This document shows positions 22,780-35,186 of a DNA stretch of 64,000 bases, one piece after another. Below the pieces are notes generated by a model. That model did no database searches and was not told where the DNA came from. It saw only the letters and a program-made list of their open reading frames with translations. The DNA lies in the NCBI GenBank assembly GCA_030704615.1, contig CM060733.1, forward strand, positions 60,014,001 to 60,078,000, written 5' to 3'. Position 1 is the first letter of the stretch; every line of letters starts with the position of its first letter. The position numbers were made by a program, and so were the translations under genes. The DNA is from Takakia lepidozioides (Eukaryota > Streptophyta > Takakiopsida > Takakiales > Takakiaceae).

Positions 22780-22918
22780 TAACAATTGTTCATTTCTTTT
22801 CGTCGTGTTGACGGTCGATAAAGCCATTGGGGCCAACTTTCAATAGGAATGCTCCGTTTGGCCCCTAGCCTGCCTTGTAAAGTGGCGGGAGTTCCTACAT
22901 CCCTTTTCTCCAAAAAAA

Positions 22919-23462
22919 TTAATCTTCCTTCAAAAGTTTAACCATCCCCCGCCCGACCGTCGTTTCCGCTTTAGAATCATTTCCAAGGGTTGAAAGCGCA
23001 AACGTGGATATGGAGTCCGAAATCCTAACCCAGAATAAGGCATCCCCTACAACACGAAGACCAGTCTTCTCAACTTGTATGAGATGGAAGAGCGGAAGAT
23101 TGTTCGCGAAGTTTTGGCGTAGCTGCGCAAATCCTTGTGTACCGAGAAGCACCTTCCATCTTTTGCCCCTGACACAGTAGCGAACACAGAGATGTTGCAT
23201 CCTGGATTTTGTCACAGATATTGAGATCGGTGCCAGAATGGAAAGTTTCCAGATACATTGGAGTATGCTCGAGCGCTTTCGGCTGGACGGGATATTCGAC
23301 ACAGCCTGAAGCAAGATGAGGATCCACACAAATTCCATCCATGTGTGTTTGAATCACCACTTGGTGTGCATAGCTGCCATGAGCTCCACCTTCACTTCTT
23401 CTGGAGATAGCTCTGGTGTAGGTAGCAGGGAGAAGCCATCGTTGGTAGTAACTAGTAACCAT
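22919..23462 (-). other. Unassigned minus-strand open frames
   Basis: Two long overlapping minus frames (22919-23338, 139 codons; 23070-23462, 130 codons). One contains RWKVLLGTQGFAQLRQNFAN and reads like protein; the other contains HMDGICVDPHLASGCVEYPV. They could be two exons or one frame broken by a shift. No family recognised. Confidence 0.3.
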
Positions 23463-25036
23463 TCACCTGCTCCTTAATACAGAACTTAAGGAGTTGAGAT
23501 TGAACGATTGAACCCTGGCAAATCTAGAGTTGATGGATGGAACTCTGCCGCCTTTTTTCAAAAAAATAAGACCTTTTCAGGTCCCTTCCAACTTTACAGT
23601 CTACTAACTTAGCCCAGGAAGCTCATAAGCAAAAACTAGCGCCAATCCTGTAGAAGTAGGACTGGAGTGACACTCTGCCTTCCCAAGCTGCACAGTCTCA
23701 GTACATTGAACAGGTAGCATCAAGATGCCAAAAGGGTGTGGAAATATAGAGGCCACAACATTCACACCTTCCACAGTATGGAATGGTCAAGTCATATCTG
23801 AGACAAGCTAAGGATGAGGGTTAGATCTGCCTGCTTGGACAGGACAGCAGAATACAGGTGTCAAAATTACTGGTGTCATAGTTACCTTGCAACAAAATGT
23901 TATCACCAAGAGTATCGAGACTGAAACATTCATTTTAAATTCTCTGGTAAACCATCCAACCCACAGGCCTAAGCCTGTCAGAAGAACATTGGCCTCCTCT
24001 CGAATTGCCACTGTAACTCCTCTCATCCAGGACCAGATGAACAGACACCAGCCACAGCAAGCAAACAGTCACCAGGCTTTGAAGAAGCGGTGATTAGTAA
24101 AGGCCACTTGCTATGTGCCTGCTGCTGCAACCTCTCCCCTGATTCCCTTAGGCAAAACAACTCCATCACTGCTGAGGGAAGGTGCAATGAACCCCCCTCA
24201 GAGGTCAGTTGGACCACACACAGTGACAGACGGGCTTGCACTAAACCCTGCACTGCTGGTTGGAAGGTAATCGAGGCCACTAATATGAATTCAAAATTTT
24301 GTTAGCTCATTCTACTGCTGCCAAAACTGTATATCACGTTGAATATGCCTTATGAGCAATTCACATTATACAAGAAACACTGTAAAGTCCTAGAACTTGG
24401 TCATCCACATAGTGCGATGGCTTGCCCCAGAGAACATGATGCACTCCACCCTGGTGTCATCCGCCATCACCTATCTTCAAACTTTTGGCAACTTGGTGTG
24501 ATGCTTGGTGGTGCATGTTGCAAAACCTTCAGATTCAGACACTTGGGAGGGAATCCTCAGTGGCTGTTAAGCTCCATCAGGAGGCATATGCTTTATGCCA
24601 CTCAAATGTTTTATTCATCTAACAACAAATTAAAAGAGGAGAAACTGTGCCGTCAATGCCACGATTTCAACATAAACATCAGCTCGAGCCGGACCTTCAC
24701 AGGATGATGTGTCATCAGAACATACTCTAGTCCATCCAGCGCGTCTAAGACCCATACACTTCCAATAAGGTAAGACCCAGGCTCAATTCATGTTCCTAAA
24801 ATACCCACCTACAGTTTGCAGGAGCCTACTCAGAATCACTGTCAACACTACCCATCGCCTTCAATCCCCTCGGTTTCTGCACAACAATCCAAAGGAAACT
24901 AATTACAGTCAAGTCACAAAACCCAACCTATCACAATTCCTCATACTGAAGAGCCATGTAGAAAATTTCTATTTTGTGCTGCGCTCAGTGAGAACAGACA
25001 GTAGCAAAAGCCGAGAACCAAGGTTACAAACCATAC
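23463..25036. other. Intergenic or 3' region of the DUF1639 gene
   Basis: Most DUF1639 proteins have a short tail after the last recognisable block, so a small terminal exon should lie here on the minus strand, but I could not identify it. Nothing else recognised. Confidence 0.4.
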
Positions 25037-26395
25037 CTTCTTGACTGCTTTCTTTTCTCCTCTAACTTCATAACGATCCCGATTTAGATCACACAGCCAT
25101 GTCCCAGGGCAGATAGTCTGTCCACATGACACAGTCAAATGAGAAGGGTCTTGTTCCTTTGTCTGTCCAAACACTCGCAAACATCACAGAATACACTGGA
25201 AAGCGGTCTTCCACAGTGACAACACAAATCTGGAACCAAAAACTTTGGAAGTTCACAAGAATAAAATGAGAAGAAATGCCTCCCAAGTCACACACCTGAA
25301 GGAGTTTCTCAATTTGTTTTGACCGCTTCTTTGGTCGTTGAGGGAGTTTGGAGCCCTTGATTGCAAGGAAGTCATCCTCTTTCTCCTTCCGAGACAAAGG
25401 TATTATAAACTTGGGCCAATCAAAGAGGTCCATGTCCACTTTCTCCAAGACTGATGCTCTCTCTTGATAGCCCTCAATCTCGGTTTGCCCATTGCCAGCA
25501 GTTGCACCCCCACCAATTGTGGTGGCAGGGAAATCAGAAGCTTTGTCAGGATTCGCCAGCAAAGCTTGAGGCTGCATGTCAGCTCTTTGACATGCACTGG
25601 CTTCGACATCAAAACCATCACTTGAATGACAATGGTTGCCATTCCTGATTGTCAAGCCCAGAGGGGCCCCTTCAGAATCCCTGAAAATTGTGGCTTATTT
25701 AAGTCATGGTCTCAAGTACATCCAAAACAACAAACATCCAGACATCACACATCCTCCCTTCCAAACCTTAAATCTTGTTCTACTTCAGAGTGATCAAGTC
25801 AGAACATATCATGAAGCCAACCTCTTTTGTGACTAACACAGAGACCTACTAAAAGTTTGTTTGGACGTGGACATACCTTCTGCTATCCCCAGAGGCCAAT
25901 TTTGGAATGGATGGAGCACAGGCCAGTACAGCCGGGCGTCTACTTTGTACAGCCGGTTGGACCTGCTTGTCAGCCCTAACAACTCGTCGATCAACTCTGA
26001 TTGTTTTTTTTAGTCCAGCCGACTCTTCCACAACACTCTTGACATCTAACCTACCAAATCGTAGTCGTTTCCTTTGACCCCACTGTAGTAATCCTTCGCC
26101 CTCTAAGAAGGGTCGTTTTTTATCGTCATTGACAATCTCCTCTTCCTTTTTGATATGCTCCTCAGTAATATCTGAGACTTTGTTCTCCCGATCATCCTGC
26201 TTGTTGTGATGCGTAGAGCAACCACCCTTAAGCCTGTTACCTGGCATCTTTAAGAAAACCTTTCCCTCGCCAAAACTTAAGCAATCTCCAGAATTTCGTC
26301 TCCCATTTCCTACGGTGTCATCCCTCTTACAAGCTTTCAAGGTTGCCTTCTTTGCAGTAGTACCGAGGGCATCTTCCGTGGTGGGTACCTGTTGT
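25037..26395 (-). CDS. DUF1639 family protein (plant-specific, function unknown)
   Basis: Three consecutive minus-strand exons with matching phases: 25877-26395, 25296-25680 and 25037-25117. The diagnostic block spans the last two: FDWPKFIIPLSRKEKEDDFL, then AIKGSKLPQRPKKRSKQIEK, then, across the intron, CPGTWLCDLNRDRYEVR and a Lys-rich end. This is the DUF1639 signature of plant proteins (W-x-K-F..LSRKEKEEDFL, KGSKLPQRPKKR, PG.WL.D...RYEV). The 5' exon carries the upstream GLLQWGQRKRLRF box also typical of the family and a charged middle part (EEHIKKEEEIVNDDKKR). A possible further 5' exon lies at about 26530-26663 (TALKMNPPRSEVLHKYDKFF, donor AG|GTTATC in compatible phase) but is uncertain, as is the last coding exon below 25037. 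The Lys/Arg-rich patches suggest a nuclear protein (inference). Molecular function is not known. Confidence 0.85.
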
Positions 26396-27930
26396 CTGCA
26401 TGACGAAAAAATCAATTAGAGCAGGCAGATCCTTCTTGGCAACATCTGCTGCTTGGGATTTGCTTCCTCTTACCCCCATACCCAGTACTTATCCTGAAGA
26501 CTTGTTTCTCTATCGATAACCTTGTTTGCCTATGGCTACTCCTCTCAAGGAAAACCACAAAAAATTTGTCATACTTGTGCAAAACCTCCGAACGAGGTGG
26601 ATTCATTTTCAAAGCCGTGGAGACCACTCTACTCCCAGAACTGTCTGTAACCACTAGCACCACAAATAACTAGACAGGAGAGACGCTGGAGCCAAATTTA
26701 AGGTGGCTGCCGGCCATACAACAGTACCAGCATTCTCTATGAGACTAGATCAGAGCAGAACAAACTTGAATCCATTGTGTATGGTCAATAATCTCTGGTA
26801 ATAAACCACAAGATACCAGCAAGTCCTGCCAAAACTTCTTCCTCAACACACTACATGAACATGATAATAAAGTCCAGCACTCCAGGAATAAAATCCATAA
26901 ATCATGCCTTGTGAAGAAACTGCGTTCCTCACAACACACCTTTCATCAACAACTTTCAGCTCTTTCTCAGGTGACTCCGCAGATCCTTTAAGGCCTCTGC
27001 AAGTCTCATGCATGCCGAGATATTGAAAGCTGCCTGTATGAGTCACAAAGATGAACTTCTCAGTGCAAACAACAGCGGAAAGGGATATCCTCCGCTACCA
27101 CACAATCTGAAAATCTTAAGATCTTCCTGATCTAATCCTAAATCGTGAAAGGCTGACTTCACTAGTGGGTTAGTCAGGTGACGCGTCAAATTCTTGCTGG
27201 TTCTTACCAAGCAAACCTTCTCACCATACATCAGAAGTGATGATGGCTTGCTCCACTAATCCAACCATCAGATCATGAGAAGAGACGACAAGGTTAGCAT
27301 ATCTTCATGTGGTAAAAGAAATGCTGCTGTGCAATTCTCCAAATGTACTCAGAACACAAGGAAGAACGCTGCCACAAGAACTGTGCTTGCTGCGACGATG
27401 GACGTTAAGAACACCTCCGCACAGTCATGTACAAGTGCCACTGCTACAAAGAATTACAGACGAGCAGACCAGGCGAGTGAGTACGCAAAAACAAACCTCA
27501 TTGCAAATGGTGTCCACCAACACACGTCTAAATCCAAATTCTCTAAACAGAAACGGCCGCATAGGCTGCATTAAAGATGGAAAGGCTTAGCCCTGCAACC
27601 ACATCAAAGACACACACTGAGCATTATCCTCCCATTTCCAAACCCCGGCACAGGCCACAGAATGCTCCAAAACCGCACCACAAGTTGCTAACATCACAAG
27701 TCAACAAAGCTGTTAAGACAATTACTCGCAACGCCGCCTGTGCCGCTACCTCTTTCCTCCCGAACCGATTAGCCCTGTAAACACATGAGAGGCAAGCTAG
27801 GGCATTACCCGCCTGTTGAGATTCTACCAAGTGAAATGAACACCCCAGCCAGCCACAAAATCCCCAGGAAATAACAAAAGATTTTCAGAGCATTACTGGA
27901 AACGGCGCTGCGCTGCTTGCCCTGCTCTTC
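26396..27930. other. Upstream region of the DUF1639 gene
   Basis: Contains the possible first coding exon near 26.6 kb. The remainder is read as intron or 5' untranslated leader. Several medium frames (for example 27275-27574) show no family similarity. Confidence 0.35.
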
Positions 27931-27954
27931 CTCTCTCTCTCTCTCTCTCTCTCT
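27931..27954. repeat. (CT)12 microsatellite
   Basis: Pure CT dinucleotide run. CT/GA tracts are common in plant 5' untranslated leaders and core promoters, and this one lies upstream of the DUF1639 gene. A TSS here is inference only. Confidence 0.9.
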
Positions 27955-28199
27955 AACGCGGCGCCCTGGATGACAGCCTCTCTCACTCTTCTTCTCTCTT
28001 GTCTCGCACACTATCTCTCGCATAAAAGACAGAGAAGAAGACGAGCAGCTCGCTACTACTATCCCTCCTTAGCCACGCTCATAGGCTCTAAACCTACTCC
28101 TGCATTCCGAATGGATGTTTTACATCCACTTAGACGAATACCATCCACAAAATGGATGACGATCTCCAAGGTCCTTCGCAGTTGACCGGGCACTCTCAC

Positions 28200-28535
28200 G
28201 CCGTCGCTACCATCGAGACATCTGTTTAGATGAATGTCACATATCATCCGGTTAAAAGGCACTGTGGCCACAGACTGTCCTGGGTTCAAATCCACAACAC
28301 GCCAGAGGTGCACGCACTCGTTCATCCATCCAACATCCATCTAACCACCCCTCCCAGTACACGAATAGGGGATGTCTATCATCCTAACATTGCAATGTAG
28401 GACGATGATCATTTGAATCCAATAAGGCACGACCCACCATTACGTTCCCCTCGAGTGAAATTAATTTTTAACCGCAATGGGATGCACTTGTAAAGTGGGT
28501 GGTCCTGGGTTCAAATCCACATACCATTTCATTGC
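28200..28535 (+). repeat. Pair of SINE-like B-box sequences
   Basis: TCCTGGGTTCAAATCCAC occurs at about 28277 and again at about 28503, identical over 18 bases with diverged flanks. GGGTTCAAATCC is a strong pol III B box. A-box matches upstream are weak, so these are scored as decayed tRNA-related SINE fragments. Confidence 0.4.
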
Positions 28536-30870
28536 GTGACAAAAGGGGATCGAGGTGCGTGTAATAATGACTCCGAGAGTTATAATAGGCAACGGAACTG
28601 CAAACCGGTTGACTGGATTGTTCCGCAAGCGAGTCCCATTGCAATTTGAAAGGTATTTTAAAACAAAATAGGTATTTAAAATACATAAAATACAAATGAA
28701 AATATGTACAAATGAAACTCCAGGTCCCAATATTACTTCGGCCAACCCCTCGAATTGGCACCTGGCGGTTGCGGTTGCAGAGGGGCAAGGGAGAGGTGCG
28801 AGGTGATGGAGGACAGGCAGGCCTGGAGAACGATGATGGCGGAATCATGGTGCAGCAGTCACGAGGCGGCACTGATATGGCAGAGGACGCGGCTGCAGCA
28901 GAGATCTCGATTTGTGGCTTGCCCGTCTCATCCCGATCTGCTACTTCATCCCCAGTCCATCCCCTATCATAAGACGTTGGAGGTTTTAACGTTTTAGAAG
29001 GAAGGATCTTTTCCTCTGCAAATATTCATGTTTCTAGCTGCTTGTTCAGTAAGATGCTCGAATTCGTCCGGGAATTCGCGCAAGATTGCTTATATTTGAT
29101 GCATATCGGGTATTTTTGCCAGCATTATATGTACATCAGGAAGATGAATTTGAAATTTTATTACCAGCATGGCCTGGGTGTGTCTGGTGTTGGCGGGGGT
29201 AATCTGGGCCGGGCTTCTGTGCATGCGTCGCGGCCAAAATGGTTTGTGTGTGCAGTCTCTATTTCCAGTGTGGAGGTTGTGATGCATTACTGTGATGCTA
29301 TAAAGAATACTAAGAAACAAGAAGTAGTTGCATAGATGAATCTAAGATTTTGGCGAATTCTCCTTTTCTTCATGTAAAATAACCACGATACCGCTTTCTG
29401 TTTGGATCTTTCCGCCTTCAATTTCCTGACCGTAAAAAGTAGTCTGCGGTTACGATCAATTCGATCAATTTTTTTCTTTCTTCTTTCATGTCCTGCAGCA
29501 GTACTTACATTTCAGCCGCAGATAAGCGTTTCTTGCAGTTGATTTCCAACTGTCTTGTGACGACGCAGAAAGCTTGTCCATCGTTTCAGTTAGCTATGTC
29601 CAGTTCGTCTTTGTTGTTCGTTCTGATTTTTGTTGTGAAGAGCAGGATTTGCAACAATGAGGACAATCGCGAGTACGTTAGCTGGCTGATGATTTCATGA
29701 CGTGTGTAGCCAAGTCCCCGTTTTATAAAATTTCAGAGTGGTTGCTTAATATAAGGGGAGGAGGTCATGCCAGTGAAGGTCTGAGTTGTTGTGAGCGGAG
29801 GGTTTACAGGACTTCGGATATTGTGGGTGATGGGGCTTCCTCTGCCAGCACGAATGGTATGGATTGTCTTGATGTTGTGCTCCTATTGACTCTGGCACTG
29901 TTCCGCCGTATATGCTTCATGTTCCCTTGAAACTTAATTCAAGTCCACTGCATTTGGAATGCTTTGCATTGAAATCTCATTGACAAGTCAACAGCAGACT
30001 GTTATTCCACATTTCCCTCTTCACCAACAGCTCAATAAGTGACCGCATATGGTGTTTGCAGTCGGTCGAATTTTAGCTTCCATGGATTTTTTGATGCATA
30101 ATGTCGGCAAATTAACTGTATTAGCATCAAGTGTGCTGTGCTGGTAGATCTGCCCAAACAGCACTTGTTGAGAGAGTTCAGAGACTCTAACCCATGTTGT
30201 GAGTGACCTTCAGCTAGACTTGAGTAGGCTCTGAGAAGAGCACAAGTTTTTTGTTGTTTGATTGTATAAGTTGATCTCAAGGCTGAAACAAGATTTTCAT
30301 TTGCAATGTCACCAATGCAACTGAAGCTCTTAACAGCTAACATCTATGCTGTAGTTCATGTCAAGCTGTAGCTGTAAAGTAAGGCCGTGCGTGACTATGA
30401 GCAGGTTGCTAGAGTGGCAGGGTGTAAAGTGGGTGTTTTTCCATACCCCGACCCGTTGCTTCTTCGGTTGCACAGCACAAGGAGACTGCCATCCATGGTG
30501 ATCTGTTTTTACTTAGTTGTGGCCAGCTCTAGTTTGAATTTGAGAATATCAATAAAGATTTAGTACTTCTTACTCTAATGATGTTTAGAACAGGCTTTTT
30601 CAGAGTAGCTTTTGCAAAGTTGCTGCTGACACTGCTACTTACTCATAACTCATGTATCCTGAATGTGACAGCGTGCCATAAGCCTAGATTTGAGCCATTG
30701 CAGTCAGACAAACACAGTGCATAGTTTATCAATCATTCAGGATTTGTGAAGCTATGTTTTTCAAATTTCTTCCATTGCTCTGTACCTGTGTTGATTGGAT
30801 TAAAGGCCTATGGCGGTGTTTGTTGTCCTTATATCCTTCATCTCATTAGTTTTTGTCCTGTCCTGCGTAG
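28536..30870. other. Intergenic; probable location of the missing first NPHP4 exons
   Basis: No convincing coding similarity. The NPHP4 N-terminus (the first 70-90 residues in animals) should lie upstream of 30871 on the plus strand but I could not recognise it. Confidence 0.4.
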
Positions 30871-33319
30871 GCCAAGATTAGTGGAGTCAATGGACAAGGT
30901 GGGAGATATTAATCTAATGCAAGACATGTATTTCCACACCAGAATCAAGGATCCCTGCTGTGTGTTTGTCGTTGAATTTATAGCTGTTGGTAAGAGATTT
31001 GGCTTTCTATCAGCTTAGCTTGAGTTGTAGATGTCTGCCCTTGACTCTTGATCTTGAAGCTGTTCCTTCGATAATAGTTGGAGTATTTTTGTGTAGAAGA
31101 CTTTCCAGGCAACAGGCCAACCCTACCATTACAATGACCTCTGGCAGGTTGTTTCCAGCCTGGCCAGGGAAGGGCTGGCTCCTTGGCCACTTGTCATTCT
31201 TGACAAACACATTCTCATTTGGTTTCTTGCTCCCAGGAAAAGGGTATGGGAGATCAAAGCACAGTGAAGTTCCGTGTCACTACCCTGGTCCCTGTGTCCA
31301 TGTTTACGTAGTTCTCAAAATTGTATGTTTTGGGATGCAGACCTGCAGGGAGTGAAAGAGGTCGAAGAGCTGAGTGTAGGGTGGGCAATGCTCCCTGCTT
31401 TTACAGACATACTCACTAGAGGGCCTGTGCAGTCACTTGAGGAGATCAAGGAAGCTGCAAGCAGAGTGCATAATGATGTCCTGGACTTCAAGGAGCTTCC
31501 CAGATTTGTGCAGGTTGCTGCTGTTCATGCGGGGAGCCCAAGGTATGCACACATCTCCAACTCATCTTCCATTTTGTGAATGTAAAATGTCCTGCTTTGG
31601 GCAGTATTTAGGAGGTTGTGTTGTTGAGGATGTGATATGAACAGCTGCCTTGGCAGGTACCTGATGTTTGAAAAGGATAGGAATGCCACCCTGCCAACAG
31701 AGGTACTCGAAACCACCTACCTTGGATTTGTCTTCAGATACAAGAGGAATGCAGATGCTGCTACGCTCTATAGTGTGGGTTTCATGATCTGATTGTCTAC
31801 CAGCATCTTTGTATCAAATTTTCAGATTGAGGGGTGCACAGTAGCATTTGAGCTAGAGCCCTTTCCCCCAATGAAGCTCTTCACTGAATTGACTCGAGAA
31901 AATGAGCTATATACTGATGGGGATCTGATACCTGGACTTTCTCGCTTCATCAAGTAAGCTTTCTTGTTCTTTTGAAATGTGCACCGGTGATGAAATGGGC
32001 CATTGCTATACATAGGAATTTTCTTTCGTGCACCCGAGAGCTGGATATGTTTTCAAGCCTGCTTCTTTGTTCACTCAATCTGTGTGTGGTGCTCCTTGTG
32101 GAGGCTTTTGATCTTAGTAATGAGGGTTGTAATCCAAGGTAGGAAATTTGGAAGGGAAGGGTATAAGTACCTTCTCAATTTACAACAAATCATCTTCAGA
32201 GCGAGTGGGATGTTGGACATGTCTGTGCTGTCGACCTATGGTGACAATTATGGAGTAACACTCTGATTAAGTCACGCAGCTAATCTTGAATGTTGCTGTT
32301 GCTGGAGTAGGATCCCTTCCGGTGCTAAATCTGCTTTTGCTCAACCTCAACTTATGCCAAAAGCAGAGTTATCTCCTTTATTAACACTCTGCAGAGAACC
32401 TTCACATATGCCATTGGAGTTGCTCAGTCACCCTTATATGAAAAGCTAATGACATGGAGAACATTTTTCCAATTAATAGCATGGGAAAGGAAAACCATAT
32501 CAGAGCTAGTAGAGAAAGGTGTAAGTAGAATTAGCGGGGGTGTGGCTCATCGGGGTGGCACAGGTTGCCATGCGTGGTACATTGGTAGCTGTGTCCCCAG
32601 ACTTTCAGGACATGCTTGTCAACTTGCCTGCCGCAGGATCACCTGATGTGCATGATCTCGCTGAGAGCCTTCTCTGTCTCACTGGTGCTACTGCATTACC
32701 ATCTGATCGAGACTTGCAACTGCACCCTATATATTGGCTGCATGTCTCTGTGCACAATGGGCGCCAATCCATTGGCAGCAAATTGGTACGTCACACATTC
32801 TCAGGTCATGCAGTCCTTTCTCTAAATCGATACACATTCATACTTTCATGTTCATTCCCCATCATCTACAAACCTATCCATTTCCAACGACTACAGTTGA
32901 TTGTTGCATTGCCTGTTTGTGGCTCCTGGGGGGTGAAAATCACAGTACTCTTGTGTCCTCAGTCTGAAACCTTTATTATTACTTCGTTTGGGGGTGCATT
33001 TAGAGTGATCCCCACCTCAGCCCACTTTGAAGTGTTGTGACACTCCGTTGTCCTGCACGAAAGATGAAAATGCTCCCCTTTTCTGTACATGTGAAGAAGT
33101 TGGTTCTGGCAGTTCACAAACTTGTTGCTGCAAAACAAGCAATGCAATAGGCTGGAATTGCAAGAAGATGTGTCTATCTCAGACCTTTATGAAGATGGTG
33201 GTATTGCTCTGGTATGTGCCTGTCACCTTGCAGCTTGGATTTCAGTAGTAGTGGATCATATCATGTGTTGGCAGGTGGTCCATGAGAGTGCAAAGGCTGT
33301 ACTACTTTTCAATGGACAC
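30871..33319 (+). CDS. NPHP4: Nephrocystin-4 (NPHP4)-like ciliary transition-zone protein, N-terminal exons
   Basis: Exons read on the plus strand: 30871-30989, 31341-31542, 31657-31774, 31826-31953, one not found, about 32555-32785, 33113-33211 and 33275-33319. Phases match across the first three introns. The protein aligns in order with animal nephrocystin-4. MQDMYFHTRIKDPCCVFVVE corresponds to the LYFHT..VVEV block, and ELSVGWAMLPAF follows at the same spacing as LSCGFGILRIF. VHAGSPRYLMFE matches the YHGTPR motif. IEGCTVAFELEPFPPMKLF and DGDLIPGLSRF match the ENCSLQYTLKPHP..IPGL segment, and LHVSVHNGR matches the RVGVHNG motif. In animals and algae NPHP4 is a scaffold of the ciliary transition zone. 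In a plant the expected place is the basal apparatus of swimming sperm (inference). The first exons and the C-terminal half were not recognised, so intactness is unproven. An exon is missing between 31953 and 32555 because the phases there do not match. Confidence 0.72.
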
Positions 33320-34885
33320 GTGAACTCCTTGGTTGAGGCACATGCCTGAATGGAACATCTGTTAGTGTCCAAATATGTTGCATTGTCTTTGTGTGTCTGG
33401 TTCTGTGTGTCTCCCTCTCTCTTGCACTCATTATATGCACAATTGAATCAATGTAGGGGAGGGGCTTCTTCTTTAGTCTAGACAGTTCTACCTTGGCCTC
33501 ACAGTGGTTGCAAGTGCTTGTGAACAACCATCTTGAACTTCAGCAGCTGCATATCACATCAAATGGGTGGCTGCCCAGATTTGAATTGAAAGAGACAGTA
33601 GCTGGAATGCTGCTGTAATTGGGTAGCTTCAGCCCTTCATTATGTGTGTAGGACACCAGGACTCTCTGAATATCTCCTCAAGTAGAGCAGGGACAGTGGA
33701 GTTAAAACAGTATGATGAGGTATGAGGGCTGCAAGTACGAGAGTTTGTTGCACAGGAAGATGATTGAGCAAGTGCTGGTGCATTGTGAAAATGAACAGGT
33801 GGTGGAGCTCTGGTGTGCAGCATCAGACTTTTTGGTGCCTTCACATAATTGTAGCAATTTAGCCACTGATGGCGCTTGCCATATTTGCTCCTCTACAGCT
33901 GAGGTACACCACTTTCTCTTTGCAGGTGCTGATATGATTGGCAAGGCTTTGCTCATGCTTTTGGGCTTCCCAGGAGTTTATCAGTCTTCTGAGTATCTAA
34001 AGTGATGAGGAGATTAAAACAACTTGCTTGAGTTCACTTTTAGTCTCTGAGAATGCTTTACAGGGAACTGAAGGTTGCAATTTTGGTAAATGTGTATATA
34101 GATTGTCTATCTCAGTACAATGGCTAGCCCTCAGGAAGGGTGAACGGTTCAAAATTCTGTTAAAGGCTATCAATCCCAGGGGCCTCAAAGTATAGGCACA
34201 GATTAGAAACATGCCATTCAAGGGATCCCAAATCACGGAAGTCGCAAAAAAGTTCCTTCAGATGGAATAAGTAGCATTTATGAGCATTGGGACATCTGGT
34301 CCTCAGTTGAGTATCCACCTAGCACGTACCCATTTGTGGCGAATAAGGATTTCTGTAGAGCTTTCCACGCCTTGCAATCTTTTTCTTGTAACTGTCATCG
34401 GAAACATCCTTCTGTCTCTCATTCGTCCAGGGTTGTACCTGCAGGAGAACCTCTGTTTGTATATCTTAGTTAGTAATATCCATTTATTGGTTATCCTCTG
34501 GTGATGAATGCATAGAGCTGGAGCAGCTCATGAAACTGCTATGGCAGCTTGTTCCATCTATTGGCATTCTGCTTCTTGAGGAGTTAGCCGGACAGAGAGG
34601 TAGGGTTACCAATCAACCAGTTGTCAGTATATCACACATAGAGGAATTTTTCCGAGCTGGTTGTTTCGTTGACATCAGGCTTGGTTGAGAACTCATGATC
34701 GTGTCCAACAAAGTCCTTTATTTATCTAGTCTGACAATTGCTGTGTTGAGTGATGATGTGCAGGTCCAAGCTTGTGGCCTCATGACGAATTTGGCACATT
34801 TTATAGAGAGAGCTTCAGTTCCATGGACTTCAGAGCATTTGAATTCAATCTTTCATTCTCCCTGGAGTTTCTGAGAAGGCAAAAA
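33320..34885 (+). other. Possible further exons of the NPHP4-like gene
   Basis: Exon-like plus-strand stretches continue. About 33455-33618 gives LDSSTLASQWLQVLVNNHLE. About 33750-33930 gives MIEQVLVHCENEQVVELWCA. About 34510-34685 gives ELEQLMKLLWQLVPSIGILL. About 34764-34885 gives PHDEFGTFYRESFSSMDFRA. Each is open, flanked by plausible AG or GT borders and protein-like in composition, but similarity to NPHP4 is not convincing and phases were not joined. Confidence 0.35.
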
Positions 34886-35186
34886 GGTGCTCAACAGTAA
34901 GCCAGCCAGCCATGAACGTTATAGTGGAGCGACGTCCCTTGATAATGCCAAGTCTTTGGGAGTTTTAAGGAGGGAAGGCCCAGCTCCAAGGGCCTTGTGC
35001 AGCATGGCTGGCAATGGGGCTACCACTTACTGTGGCAGGCATGCAGGGCCAGCCTTCCCCGAGGCCCAGGGTTCCAAGTTTTGGAGAAAGCAGCAGACGC
35101 CCTTTCCAGCAGTTCTCGCTAGCCGTGGAGCCTGTGCTTTGTGGCACCAGTTTCCTCTACTGACAGGCCCTAGAGGTGTACAGGGC
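34886..35186. other. Spacer between NPHP4 exons and inverted copy
   Basis: GC-richer than its flanks (around 34.96-35.16 kb) with many CCAG/CTGG words. No gene recognised. Confidence 0.4.

Noticed and set aside
31080-31245. Extra NPHP4 exon (WQVVSSLAREGLAPWPLVI) with AG and GT-like borders
   Set aside because: Splicing 30871-30989 directly to 31341 gives the correct phase and the same block spacing as animal NPHP4, and the stretch is frame-broken in the 1.4 kb copy; it remains a weak alternative.
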